Source: CALIZF01 sp046292445
GTDB lineage: Bacteria > Pseudomonadota > Alphaproteobacteria > Rhodobacterales > Rhodobacteraceae
Reading direction: 5' to 3'
Assembly (NCBI GenBank): GCA_046292445.1
Contig: JBKBQT010000035.1
Span: 1 to 22,389 of the forward strand
DNA: 22,389 nucleotides
Shown here: piece after piece, positions 13,729 through 21,497 of the stretch
Layout: every line of letters starts with the position of its first letter
Numbering within the stretch: position 1 is the first letter of the stretch
The notes under the pieces: generated by a model
Seen by the model: the letters and a program-made list of their open reading frames with translations, nothing else
Told to the model about the DNA's origin: nothing
Database searches by the model: none
Made by a program: the position numbers and the translations under genes

Positions 13729-14886
13729 ATGACGGTCGTGCCTGTGCGGTCCGCGGAGCTCGACGCGGCCGAGGTGAGCTGGTTCGCCGCGCTCTGTTCG
13801 GACGATTACCGGTTCCTCGGCGTGCCCGAAGGTGACCTGCGATCCTCTTTCGCCCATTGCAGCGGCATCGTGAAGGCCGCCGAAAGGCTGGGTTTCCGCA
13901 ACATCCTGTGCCCCTCGTCCTACCAGGTCGGGCAGGATGTGCTGACCTTCGTCGCCGCCTGTGCGCCGCTGACCAGCCGGATCAATTTCCTTGCCGCGAT
14001 CCGCTGCGGCGAGTTGCACCCCGTGATGCTGGCGCGCACGGTGGCGACGCTCGATCACATGCTCGAGGGCCGCCTGACGCTCAATGTCATCAGTTCGGAC
14101 TTTCCCGGCGAGGCGGCCGACAGCGCCTATCGCTATCGCCGCTCGCGCGAGGTGGTGCAGGTGCTGCGCCAGGCGTGGGAGCGGGACCGGATCGATTTCG
14201 AGGGCGAGATCTACCAGTTCCGCGGCCTGCCGGCCGATCCGGCGAAACCCTATCAGCAGAACGGCGGGCCGCTGCTCTACTTCGGCGGCTACAGCCCCGA
14301 GGCGCTGGATCTCTGCGCGGCGGAATGCGACGTCTACCTGATGTGGCCCGAGCCCAAGGAGGTCATCGCCCAACGGATGCGCGATGTGCATGCGCGGGCC
14401 GCGGCGCACGGGCGAGTGCTCGACTACGGCCTGCGTGTCCACATGATCGTGCGCGACACCGAGGCGGAGGCGCGGGACTATGCCGAGCATCTCGTCTCGA
14501 GGCTCGACGACGAGATGGGCCGGATGATCCGGGCGCGGGCGCATGACGCCGGCAGCCTTGGCGTCGCGCATCAGGCCGAGGCGCGGGCCCTGGCGGACAA
14601 GTTCGGCTATGTCGAGCGGCACCTGTGGACCGGGATCGGCCGGGCGCGGTCGGGCTGCGGCGCGGCGCTCGTGGGCTCGGCCGACCAGGTGCTGTCGGAA
14701 ATCGAGCAATACCGCCGGATGGGCATTCGCGCCTTCATCTTTTCGGGCTATCCGCATCTGGAGGAGGCCGAGCATTTCGGCCGGCTGCTGATGCCGCATC
14801 TCGACACGGTATCGCTGCCGCATGTCTATGGACGGGTTCCGGCCGCGATGCCGGCAACCCCCCTCGGAACAGGTGTGAGGCGTTGA
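13729..14886 (+). CDS. SsuD-type FMNH2-dependent sulfonate monooxygenase (LLM class); possible sulfoquinovose monooxygenase
   Basis: 385 residues, luciferase-like TIM barrel. It keeps the SsuD core: YLMWPEP with W206 (Trp196 in E. coli SsuD), RVHMIV with R236 and H238 (Arg226, His228), GIGRARSG with R307 (Arg297), and SGYPHLEEAE with Y341 (Tyr331). The enzyme would use FMNH2 and O2 to cleave a C-S bond, giving an aldehyde and sulfite. By my alignment two SsuD positions are not kept: Cys54 becomes Val67, and the His11 region has Cys23. This suggests a substrate other than simple alkanesulfonates. The ATG at 13729 has GGGAGG 6 bases upstream. The stop overlaps the start of an aldo/keto reductase (TGATG), as expected for a SmoC-SmoB pair. 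No flavin reductase is nearby. Confidence 0.88.
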   Translation: MTVVPVRSAELDAAEVSWFAALCSDDYRFLGVPEGDLRSSFAHCSGIVKAAERLGFRNILCPSSYQVGQDVLTFVAACAPLTSRINFLAAIRCGELHPVMLARTVATLDHMLEGRLTLNVISSDFPGEAADSAYRYRRSREVVQVLRQAWERDRIDFEGEIYQFRGLPADPAKPYQQNGGPLLYFGGYSPEALDLCAAECDVYLMWPEPKEVIAQRMRDVHARAAAHGRVLDYGLRVHMIVRDTEAEARDYAEHLVSRLDDEMGRMIRARAHDAGSLGVAHQAEARALADKFGYVERHLWTGIGRARSGCGAALVGSADQVLSEIEQYRRMGIRAFIFSGYPHLEEAEHFGRLLMPHLDTVSLPHVYGRVPAAMPATPLGTGVRR

Positions 14887-15779
14887 TGGAACGGGTCGGG
14901 ATTGCGCCGGGGCTGACGTTCAGCCGCATCGTCTATGGGATGTGGCGCCTCGGGGATGACCCCGACACCTCGCCCGCCCGTGTCCAGCGCAAGGTCGAGG
15001 CCTGTCTCGACCAGGGGATCACGACGCTCGACCAGGCCGACATCTATGGCGGCTACACTGCCGAGGCGCTGCTGGGCGCGGCCTTCCGCGCGGCGCCCGG
15101 GCTGCGCGATCGCTGCGAGGTCATCACAAAATGCGACATTATCGCGCCGGTCGGGCGGCATTCCGCGGCCCGGGTCAAGCATTATGACACATCGGCCGCG
15201 CATGTCACCGCTTCGGTCGAGGAAAGCCTGCGGGCGATGGCGACCGACCGGATCGACCTGCTGCTGATCCACCGCCCCGACCCGCTGATGGACCATCACG
15301 AGACGGGCCGGGCACTCGATGCGCTGGTGGCATCGGGCAAGGTGCGCACGGTGGGCGTGTCCAACTTTCGCCCCTGGGACTTCAGCCTGCTGCAATCGGC
15401 GATGACGGCGCGGCTGGTGACCAACCAGATCGAGCTGAGCCTGATCGCCCGCGCCGGCTTCACCAACGGCGATGTCGCCTTCCTGCAGGAACGCGGCGTG
15501 CCGCCGATGGCCTGGTCGCCGCTGGCGGGGGGCGCGCTCTTCGCCGAGGCGCCGGCGCCGCTGCGCGCGGCGCTGCACCGGATCGCCGGGGAACAGGGCA
15601 CGGATGCGGCGGCGGTGGCGGTGGCCTGGCTCCTGCGCCACCCGGCCGGCATCCTGCCGGTCATGGGCACCAACGATCCCGGCCGGATCGCCCGCCTCGG
15701 CGAGGCGGCGCGGGTGACGCTCGACCGGCAGACATGGTTCGAGCTTTACAGCGCCGCGATGGGGCACGAGGTGCCCTGA
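14886..15779 (+). CDS. Aldo/keto reductase (YdhF/SmoB-like)
   Basis: 297 residues. The catalytic tetrad is visible: D49 and Y54 in LDQADIYGG, K82 in VITKC, H129 in LLIHRPDP. GVSNF (157-161), TNQIELS (179-185) and MAWSPLAGG (208-216) are also present. The overall pattern is that of E. coli YdhF and, from memory, the 6-oxo-glucose reductase SmoB of sulfoquinovose oxidation. It would reduce an aldehyde with NAD(P)H. Its ATG shares one base with the monooxygenase stop (TGATG), so the two are translationally coupled, which suggests it acts on the monooxygenase product. It is followed by a small hairpin and then the TRAP genes. Confidence 0.9.
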   Translation: MERVGIAPGLTFSRIVYGMWRLGDDPDTSPARVQRKVEACLDQGITTLDQADIYGGYTAEALLGAAFRAAPGLRDRCEVITKCDIIAPVGRHSAARVKHYDTSAAHVTASVEESLRAMATDRIDLLLIHRPDPLMDHHETGRALDALVASGKVRTVGVSNFRPWDFSLLQSAMTARLVTNQIELSLIARAGFTNGDVAFLQERGVPPMAWSPLAGGALFAEAPAPLRAALHRIAGEQGTDAAAVAVAWLLRHPAGILPVMGTNDPGRIARLGEAARVTLDRQTWFELYSAAMGHEVP

Positions 15780-15795
15780 CGGCAATCGGGCCCGA

Positions 15796-15815
15796 CCCCG
15801 GCGCCAAGACCGGGG
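15796..15815. other. Small hairpin between reductase and TRAP genes
   Basis: CCCCGG (15796-15801) and CCGGGG (15810-15815) flank an 8-base loop in the 63-base gap. It could lower or stabilise expression of the TRAP part of the operon. It lacks a T run, so full termination is unlikely. Confidence 0.35.
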
Positions 15816-15842
15816 CGGCCACCAAGGGGGGGAGAAGCGCCC

Positions 15843-16520
15843 ATGGGCGTGATCGTGGCGCTGGCCGCTGCAATCGGACGGGTGAACGCAAGCGTCCTGC
15901 GGGTCTGCCTCGGCGCGGGGGCGCTTTGTGTGGCCGTGATGGTCGCCGCGATCCTCGTGCAGGTGTTCTTCCGTTATGTGCTAGGCAATGCCCTGGCCTG
16001 GTCGGAGGAGCTGGCGCGGTTCCTGATGCTCTGGATGACCGGCCTGATGGCACCCTACGCCTATCGGCGCGGCGGGTTCGTGGCGATCGAGATGCTTGTG
16101 CTGATGCTGCCGCGGCGCCTTGCGGCGGTGCTGTCGCTCGGGCTGCTGGCGCTGTGCCTGGCGCTTCTGGTGTTTGCCTATCGCATCGGCACGTCGGAGC
16201 TCTGCGGCTTTGTCGCGCGGTCGGGGGTCGATGCGCTCTGGGTGCCCGATCTGGGGGTGCGCTTCGATCTGCGCGCCGTCTGCGGGATCGCGGGCCCCGG
16301 CGATCTGCCGGCGTTCATCGCCGCCTGGTCGCTGGCGCCGCCGGATGCTGCCGGCTGGTTCAAGGTGCCGCGCTGGTGGATGATGCTGTCGTTCCATGCC
16401 GGCGTCTGCCTGATGGTGGCGGTGACGGTGGAGCTGATGCTGCGCGCAGTGGTCGAGATTCTGGGGGGCGCGGATCGGCTCGATCCCATCGCGCCGCCGC
16501 AGGCCGCGGGGGCGGAATGA
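15843..16520 (+). CDS. TRAP transporter small permease (DctQ family)
   Basis: 225 residues, longer than the usual 160-190. Four membrane segments are visible at about 20-42, 54-70, 94-113 and 178-203. The family motif FFRYVLGNALAWSEELARF lies at 42-60. A loop of about 60 residues (roughly 114-177) between segments 3 and 4 holds some 40 more residues than is common. It forms the membrane part of the transporter with DctM. The ATG at 15843 has GGAG 8 bases before it. Its stop overlaps the DctM ATG by 4 bases (ATGA), so the two are coupled. Na+-driven import of an organic acid is expected; a sulfosugar is inferred from the context. Confidence 0.9.
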   Translation: MGVIVALAAAIGRVNASVLRVCLGAGALCVAVMVAAILVQVFFRYVLGNALAWSEELARFLMLWMTGLMAPYAYRRGGFVAIEMLVLMLPRRLAAVLSLGLLALCLALLVFAYRIGTSELCGFVARSGVDALWVPDLGVRFDLRAVCGIAGPGDLPAFIAAWSLAPPDAAGWFKVPRWWMMLSFHAGVCLMVAVTVELMLRAVVEILGGADRLDPIAPPQAAGAE

Positions 16521-17809
16521 TGCTGAGCCTCTTCCTCCCCCTCTTCATGGCGTTCCTGTTTCTCGGCCTGCCGGTGTTCTTCGGCCTGATCGCGGCGCCG
16601 GGGATCCTTTTGTGGCTGAACGGGCAGGACCGCGACATCGTGCTGCTCTATCGCAACGTCTACAACGGGATGGACAGTTTCCCGCTAATGGCGATCCCGT
16701 TCTTCATGCTGGCGGGCGAGCTGATGAACCGGTCGGGCATCACGCTGCGGCTGGTGGAATTTGCGCAGGCGATGATGGGGCACCTGCGCGGCGGCCTTGC
16801 GCATGTCAACGTGCTGTCCTCGATCCTGTTCGCGGGGCTGTCGGGGTCGGCGGTGGCCGATACCAGCGCGCTCGGCTCGATGCTGATCCCGGCGATGGAG
16901 AAACAGGGCTATACCCGCCGCTTCGCCGCCGCGATCACGGCGGCGTCGAGCGTGATCGGGCCGATCATCCCGCCCTCGGGGATCATGATCATCTATGCCT
17001 ATGTGATGGGCGAATCCGTCGCGGCGCTGTTCCTCGCCGGGATCGTGCCGGGGGTGATGGTGGGGCTCGGGCTGATGGTGATGATCAAGGTGATGGCCGA
17101 CCGATACGATTTTCCCGTTGCGTCCCAGAGACTCGACTGGCGCGCGCGGGGGCAGGCGTCGCTGCGGGCATTCTGGCCGCTGATGACGCCGGTCATCATC
17201 CTCGGCGGCATCCTCGGCGGCATCTTCACGCCGACCGAGGCGGCGGCGGTCGCGGTCGGCTATGCGCTGATCGTCGGGTTCGTCGTCATGCGCAGCCTGA
17301 CATGGCGCGACCTGCCCGACATCTTTACCCGCGCCGGCGTCACCTCGGCGGTCGTGCTGCTGCTGGTCGGGGCGGCGATGGCGTTCAAGACCGTCGCCTC
17401 GCTCGCCCGCACACCCGAACAGCTTGCCGCGATCATCCTGTCGCTGTCGGACAACCCGCTGATCCTTCTTTTCCTTATCAACATCCTGCTGTTCGTGGTC
17501 GGCATGTTCCTCGACGCCGGCCCGGCGATCATCATCCTCGGGCCGATCCTCGGGCCGATCTTCATCGAGATGGGGGTGGATTCGGTCCATTTCGCGATCA
17601 TCATGGCGGTGAACCTGACGGTGGGGCTGGCGACGCCGCCGATGGGCCTTGTTCTCTTCGTGGCCTCGTCCGTCTCGGGCGAGCGGGTGGAAACCATCGC
17701 CCGCGCCATCCTGCCGTTTCTGGCGGTCGAGGTGATCGTGATCTTCCTCATCACCTATATCCCCGCGCTTTCCCTGACGATCCCGCGGCTTGCGGGTTTC
17801 GTGAACTGA
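16517..17809 (+). CDS. TRAP transporter large permease (DctM family)
   Basis: 430 residues, a normal DctM length, with about 11-12 hydrophobic segments. Family signatures are GLSGSAVADTSALGSMLIP at about residues 114-132, a segment with IIPPSGIMIIYAY, and GGIFTPTEAAAVAVGYAL at about 234-251. It is the transport channel, an elevator-type ion-coupled carrier. The ATG at 16517 overlaps the DctQ stop (ATGA). The solute receptor gene follows 25 bases later, giving the order Q-M-P in place of the more common P-Q-M. Confidence 0.95.
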   Translation: MMLSLFLPLFMAFLFLGLPVFFGLIAAPGILLWLNGQDRDIVLLYRNVYNGMDSFPLMAIPFFMLAGELMNRSGITLRLVEFAQAMMGHLRGGLAHVNVLSSILFAGLSGSAVADTSALGSMLIPAMEKQGYTRRFAAAITAASSVIGPIIPPSGIMIIYAYVMGESVAALFLAGIVPGVMVGLGLMVMIKVMADRYDFPVASQRLDWRARGQASLRAFWPLMTPVIILGGILGGIFTPTEAAAVAVGYALIVGFVVMRSLTWRDLPDIFTRAGVTSAVVLLLVGAAMAFKTVASLARTPEQLAAIILSLSDNPLILLFLINILLFVVGMFLDAGPAIIILGPILGPIFIEMGVDSVHFAIIMAVNLTVGLATPPMGLVLFVASSVSGERVETIARAILPFLAVEVIVIFLITYIPALSLTIPRLAGFVN

Positions 17810-17834
17810 CACCGCTCAACCCAACGGAGGCGAC

Positions 17835-18893
17835 ATGATCAAGACAACGCTGAAAACCATCGCCGTGGCGGCGCTGCTGGCCGGCACCGCGATGGCCGGT
17901 TTCGCGCAGGAGATCGTCCTGCGCGCCACCGCGAACTCGAACACCGATGACGAGGATTACGACGGCCTCGTGGTGTTCAAGAACTTCGTCGAGAATGCCT
18001 CGAACGGGGCCATGAAGGTCGAACTGTTCATCGGCACGCAGCTTTGCGCGACAGGGCAGGAATGCCTTGCCGGTGTCGCCGATGGCTCGATCGACATCTA
18101 TATCTCCACCTCCGGCGGGGCAGCGGGGATCTTTCCCTATATCCAGGTGCTCGACCTGCCTTACCTGATGTCGGACGACCGGGTGGCCGAAACCGTGCTG
18201 ACGGGCGATTTCGTCCGCTACCTGCGGGAAAAGGCGCTCGCCGACAGCGACGGCACCATCCGGCTGATGACCATCGGCAACACCGGGGGCTGGCGCAACT
18301 ATGCCAACACCAAGCGCCGGGTGACGCAGCCCGCCGACCTCGCGGGGCTGAAACTGCGCACCGTGCCGGCCGACCTGCCGCAGGTTCTCGCCCGCGGCCT
18401 CGGTGCGAGCCCGACGCCGATCCCCTGGCCCGAGCTGTTCACCTCGCTCCAGACCGGGGTGGTCGAGGGGACGGCGAACGGGATCACCGACATCATGAAC
18501 ATGAAGTTCCCCGATGCCGGGCTGAAATACATCACGCTCGACGGGCACAGCTACATGGGCGCCTTCTGGTGGATGAGCCAGGCGCGGTTCGATGCGCTGA
18601 GCGCGGATCAGAAGCGGATCGTGGTCGACGGGTTCGCGGCGCTCCAGCAGGCGACCTTCGCCTCGCCCAAGCGCAAGGAGATCGCGGCCTATGAGGCATT
18701 CCTTGCCGCGGGGGGCGACATCTACGTGCCGAGCCCGGCGGAAAAGGACGCGTTCAAGGCGGCCGCAGCGCCGGTGTTCGACTGGTTCAAGGCCAACGTG
18801 CCCAGCGGCGCGGACGTGTTCGACCGCTTCACCGCCGCCGTGGCCGAGGCGCAGGCGCGCGTCGATGCCGAGCGCAGCGCCGATCTGAACTGA
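17835..18893 (+). CDS. TRAP transporter solute-binding protein (DctP family)
   Basis: 352 residues with a signal peptide: MIKTTLKTIAVAALLAG, cleavage near GFAQ at about residue 25, so periplasmic. The core signature LKLRTVPADLPQV (172-184) contains R175, the arginine that usually holds the ligand's acid group. It is followed by GASPTPIPWPELFTSLQTG (190-208) and VVEGTANG (209-216). Two cysteines at 71 and 77 could form a disulfide. GGAGG lies 4 bases before the ATG at 17835. As the last gene of the operon it captures the substrate for the QM membrane unit. If the locus is for a sulfosugar, the arginine could hold a sulfonate, but a carboxylate ligand is equally possible. Confidence 0.94.
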   Translation: MIKTTLKTIAVAALLAGTAMAGFAQEIVLRATANSNTDDEDYDGLVVFKNFVENASNGAMKVELFIGTQLCATGQECLAGVADGSIDIYISTSGGAAGIFPYIQVLDLPYLMSDDRVAETVLTGDFVRYLREKALADSDGTIRLMTIGNTGGWRNYANTKRRVTQPADLAGLKLRTVPADLPQVLARGLGASPTPIPWPELFTSLQTGVVEGTANGITDIMNMKFPDAGLKYITLDGHSYMGAFWWMSQARFDALSADQKRIVVDGFAALQQATFASPKRKEIAAYEAFLAAGGDIYVPSPAEKDAFKAAAAPVFDWFKANVPSGADVFDRFTAAVAEAQARVDAERSADLN

Positions 18894-18914
18894 GCCGCGC
18901 GGCCGGTCATCGAC

Positions 18915-18940
18915 GGGCGGCCCTGCTGGCAGGGCCGCCC
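18915..18940 (+). terminator. Strong hairpin after the TRAP operon
   Basis: Perfect 12-base arms GGGCGGCCCTGC and GCAGGGCCGCCC with a 2-base centre, beginning 22 bases after the DctP stop. No T run follows, which is common in GC-rich alphaproteobacteria. It is the probable 3' end of the monooxygenase-reductase-TRAP transcript. The stretch from 18941 to about 19070 holds further GC-rich inverted repeats and no gene that I can support. Confidence 0.65.
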
Positions 18941-19071
18941 GAATGCCCGGACTGCGCCGCGCCGTGCCCGCCATACCGGCCCCCCGGCCGTACGCAGACG
19001 CCTTGGCCGGCGCGCGCGGCGGCGCCGGTGCAACAGGCCGTCCGGTCCGGCCGGCGGCGCGGCGCCGCCCC

Positions 19072-19100
19072 TCGTGTCCGCCGCAGGACGGACCTATAGT
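19072..19100 (+). promoter_or_regulatory. Candidate promoter upstream of the DxD glycosyltransferase-like gene
   Basis: TATAGT (19095-19100) is a good -10 hexamer, with TCGTGT (19072-19077) 17 bases upstream as a weak -35. The ATG at 19128 follows 27 bases later. The earlier in-frame ATG at 19074 lies upstream of the -10, which supports the later start. The region 19071-19084 matches 9021-9034 near gcrA at 13 of 14 bases. Confidence 0.45.
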
Positions 19101-19127
19101 TGCAGCCGTCGGATCGCAGGGGCGGGC

Positions 19128-20123
19128 ATGGCGGGAAGCGGGCGGGCGTTCAACATCGTGATCGTCGGCCAGGACGGTCGGCTGGGCTATGAGGCGGCGC
19201 TCTTTGCCGCATCGTTGCGGCACGCGAGCCCGGCCTTTGCCGGCAGGCTCTTCGTGGCCGAGCCGCAACCCGGCCCGCTCTGGACGGCCGACCCGCGGAT
19301 CGCGGACGCCGCCCTGCGCGCCCTGCTCCGCGACCTCGGCGCGACGTTCCTGCCCTTCGAGTCGCGCCACTTCGGGCAGGCCTATCCATACGGCAACAAG
19401 ATCGAGGCGCTCGCCGCCCTGCCGCCGGGCGAGCCCTTCGTGTTCTTCGACACCGATACGCTGGTCATTGGCGATCTCGCAGCCGTTCCCTTCGACTTCG
19501 ACCGCCCCGCCGCCTCGATGCGGCGCGAAGGAACCTGGCCGCAGATCGCGCTTTACGGGCCCGGCTATGGCGCGATCTGGGCCGCGCTCTACGACCGCTT
19601 CGGGCTCGACCTTGCCGGTAGCCTAGATCTGTCGCAGCCCGACGAATACTGGCAGCGCTACCTCTATTTCAACGCGGGCTGGTTCTTTCACCGCTGCGGC
19701 CCGACCTTCGGCGCGCGTTTCGCCGACTGGGCGGTGGCGGTGCGCGGCGATCCGGGGCCGGCGCTGGAGGGGCAGAGCCTCGATCCCTGGCTGGACCAGA
19801 TCGTCCTGCCGCTGGTCATCCACAGTTTCGGCGGCGGCCGGCCGGGCCGGGAGCTTGACGGTCTCGACGGCGACGTGACCTGCCACTACCGCGTGCTGCC
19901 GATGCTCTATGCTCGCGAAAGCGACCGGGCGGTCGAGGTGCTCGAAGCCGTCGCCGCGCCGCAGGGCGTCAAGCGTGTGCTCAAGGCTTGGGAGCCGCTG
20001 AAGAAATTCGTCTATCAGCGCAAGGGCGCTAAGGCCCGGGCCCTGTTCGACCGCGCCGACCTGCCCCGGCGCGAGCAGGTCATCCGCAACACCCTTCGGC
20101 GCGAGGGGCTGTGGTTGCGCTGA
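19128..20123 (+). CDS. Putative nucleotide-sugar glycosyltransferase-like protein with DxD motif
   Basis: 331 residues. It opens with a Rossmann-like strand FNIVIVGQDGRLGYEAALFAASL (8-30), and VFFDTDTLVIGDL (105-117) contains D108-T-D110, the metal and nucleotide-sugar DxD motif of GT-A enzymes. YLYFNAGWFFHR and LDPWLDQIVLPLVIHSF in the second half look like the acceptor side. The C-terminal 60 residues are basic and helical. I infer a glycosyltransferase or related nucleotidyl-sugar protein without assigning a family number. The ATG at 19128 is chosen because AGGGG lies about 7 bases before it and a -10 hexamer lies just upstream. It stands alone between a terminator and metY. Confidence 0.75.
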   Translation: MAGSGRAFNIVIVGQDGRLGYEAALFAASLRHASPAFAGRLFVAEPQPGPLWTADPRIADAALRALLRDLGATFLPFESRHFGQAYPYGNKIEALAALPPGEPFVFFDTDTLVIGDLAAVPFDFDRPAASMRREGTWPQIALYGPGYGAIWAALYDRFGLDLAGSLDLSQPDEYWQRYLYFNAGWFFHRCGPTFGARFADWAVAVRGDPGPALEGQSLDPWLDQIVLPLVIHSFGGGRPGRELDGLDGDVTCHYRVLPMLYARESDRAVEVLEAVAAPQGVKRVLKAWEPLKKFVYQRKGAKARALFDRADLPRREQVIRNTLRREGLWLR

Positions 20124-20132
20124 GCGATCCGG

Positions 20133-20161
20133 TTGCAAACTCGCCCCTCTGACGCGTAGCG
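20133..20161 (+). promoter_or_regulatory. Weak candidate promoter of metY
   Basis: TTGCAA (20133-20138) and, after 17 bases, GTAGCG (20156-20161), in the 66-base gap before metY. The -35 is fair and the -10 is poor. No SAM riboswitch fold is recognisable in this short gap. A strong GAGGGAGG site precedes the ATG. Confidence 0.25.
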
Positions 20162-20189
20162 TGGCAGCCGTCCAGCGAGGGAGGGCGCC

Positions 20190-21476
20190 ATGACCAGGAC
20201 CTACGGTTTCGACACGCTTCAGGTGCATGCGGGGGCGCGGCCCGATCCGGCCACAGGCGCGCGGCAGGTGCCGATCTATCAGACAACGGCCTATGTGTTC
20301 CGCGATGCCGATCATGCTGCCGCGCTCTTCAACCTGCAGGAGGTGGGCTATATCTACTCGCGCCTGACCAACCCGACGGTCGCCGCGCTGCAGGAACGCA
20401 TCGCCACGCTCGAAGGCGGCGCGGGGGCGGTCTGCTGTTCCTCGGGCCATGCGGCGCAGATCCTCGCGCTGTTCCCGCTGATGGCGCCGGGCCGCAACCT
20501 CGTCGCCTCGACCCGGCTCTATGGCGGCACCGTTCAGCAGTTCACCAACACGATCCGCAAGTTCGGCTGGTCGGCGAAGTTCGTCGATTTCGACGATCTG
20601 GCCGCGCTCGAGGCGGCCGTTGACGAGAACACCCGCGCCATCTTCTGCGAATCCATCGCCAATCCGGGCGGCTACATCACCGATCTGCCGGCAGTCGCGG
20701 CGGTGGCGCGCAAGCTGGGCTTGCCGCTCCTCGTCGATAACACCTCGGCCACGCCCTACCTCTGCCGCCCGATCGACCATGGCGCGACGCTCGTGATCCA
20801 TTCGACCACGAAATACCTCACGGGCAACGGCACCGTGACCGGCGGGGCGATCGTCGATTCGGGCAGGTTCGACTGGTCGGCCTCGGGCAAGTTCCCGGCG
20901 CTTTCGGACCCCGAACCGGCCTATCACGGGGTGAAGTTCCACGAAACCTTCGGCCCGCTCGCCTATACCTTCCACGGCATCGCCATTGGCCTGCGCGATC
21001 TGGGGATGACGATGAACCCGCAGGGCGCGCATTACACGCTCATGGGGATCGAGACGCTCAGCCTGCGGATGCAGCGGCATGTCGAGAATGCGGTGACGGT
21101 GGCGCAATGGCTCGAGCGCGATCCGCGGGTGGATTATGTCACCTATGCCGGCCTGCCCTCGTCGCCCTGGCATCACCGGATGGCGACGGTCTGCCCCAAG
21201 GGTGCGGGGGCGCTCTTCACCTTTGCGGTCAAGGGCGGCTATGCGGCCTGCGTGAAGTTCGTCGATTCGCTCGAACTCTTCAGCCATGTCGCCAACCTTG
21301 GCGACACCCGCAGCCTCGTGATCCACTCGGCCTCGACGACGCACCGTCAGCTCACGCCCGAGCAACAGCGCGCCGCCGGCGCGGCGCCCGAGGTGGTGCG
21401 CTTGTCGATCGGGATCGAGGATGCGGACGATCTGATCGCCGATCTCGACCAGGCGCTGGCCAAGGCCACCGCCTGA
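20190..21476 (+). CDS. metY: O-acetylhomoserine sulfhydrylase (aminocarboxypropyltransferase)
   Basis: 428 residues, as in MetY. It is a PLP enzyme of the Cys/Met metabolism fold that makes homocysteine from O-acetylhomoserine and sulfide in the cytoplasm. Signatures: FDTLQVHAG at 7-15, PIYQTTAYVF at 28-37, YIYSRLTNPTV at 54-64, SSGHAAQ at 84-90, LVDNTSATPYL around D183, and the Schiff-base lysine K208 in HSTTKYLTGNG. GDTRSLVIHSASTTH near the C terminus is typical. GAGGGAGG lies just upstream of the ATG. It converges with the SIMPL-domain gene, with 21 bases between stops. Homocystine-lyase type paralogues share this fold, but the length and N terminus fit MetY. Confidence 0.95.
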   Translation: MTRTYGFDTLQVHAGARPDPATGARQVPIYQTTAYVFRDADHAAALFNLQEVGYIYSRLTNPTVAALQERIATLEGGAGAVCCSSGHAAQILALFPLMAPGRNLVASTRLYGGTVQQFTNTIRKFGWSAKFVDFDDLAALEAAVDENTRAIFCESIANPGGYITDLPAVAAVARKLGLPLLVDNTSATPYLCRPIDHGATLVIHSTTKYLTGNGTVTGGAIVDSGRFDWSASGKFPALSDPEPAYHGVKFHETFGPLAYTFHGIAIGLRDLGMTMNPQGAHYTLMGIETLSLRMQRHVENAVTVAQWLERDPRVDYVTYAGLPSSPWHHRMATVCPKGAGALFTFAVKGGYAACVKFVDSLELFSHVANLGDTRSLVIHSASTTHRQLTPEQQRAAGAAPEVVRLSIGIEDADDLIADLDQALAKATA

Positions 21477-21497
21477 TCCGGCCGCGTGGGCGCCCGG

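Noticed and set aside
17751..19370. 539-residue minus-strand frame antisense to the DctP gene
   Set aside because: The plus strand has a signal peptide, a GGAGG site and the DctP signatures.
20124..20189. SAM riboswitch upstream of metY
   Set aside because: Only 66 bases are available and no matching stems or conserved core are visible.
19623..21365. 580-residue minus-strand frame antisense to metY
   Set aside because: Shadow of metY and the upstream gene; His/Arg-rich with no domain.
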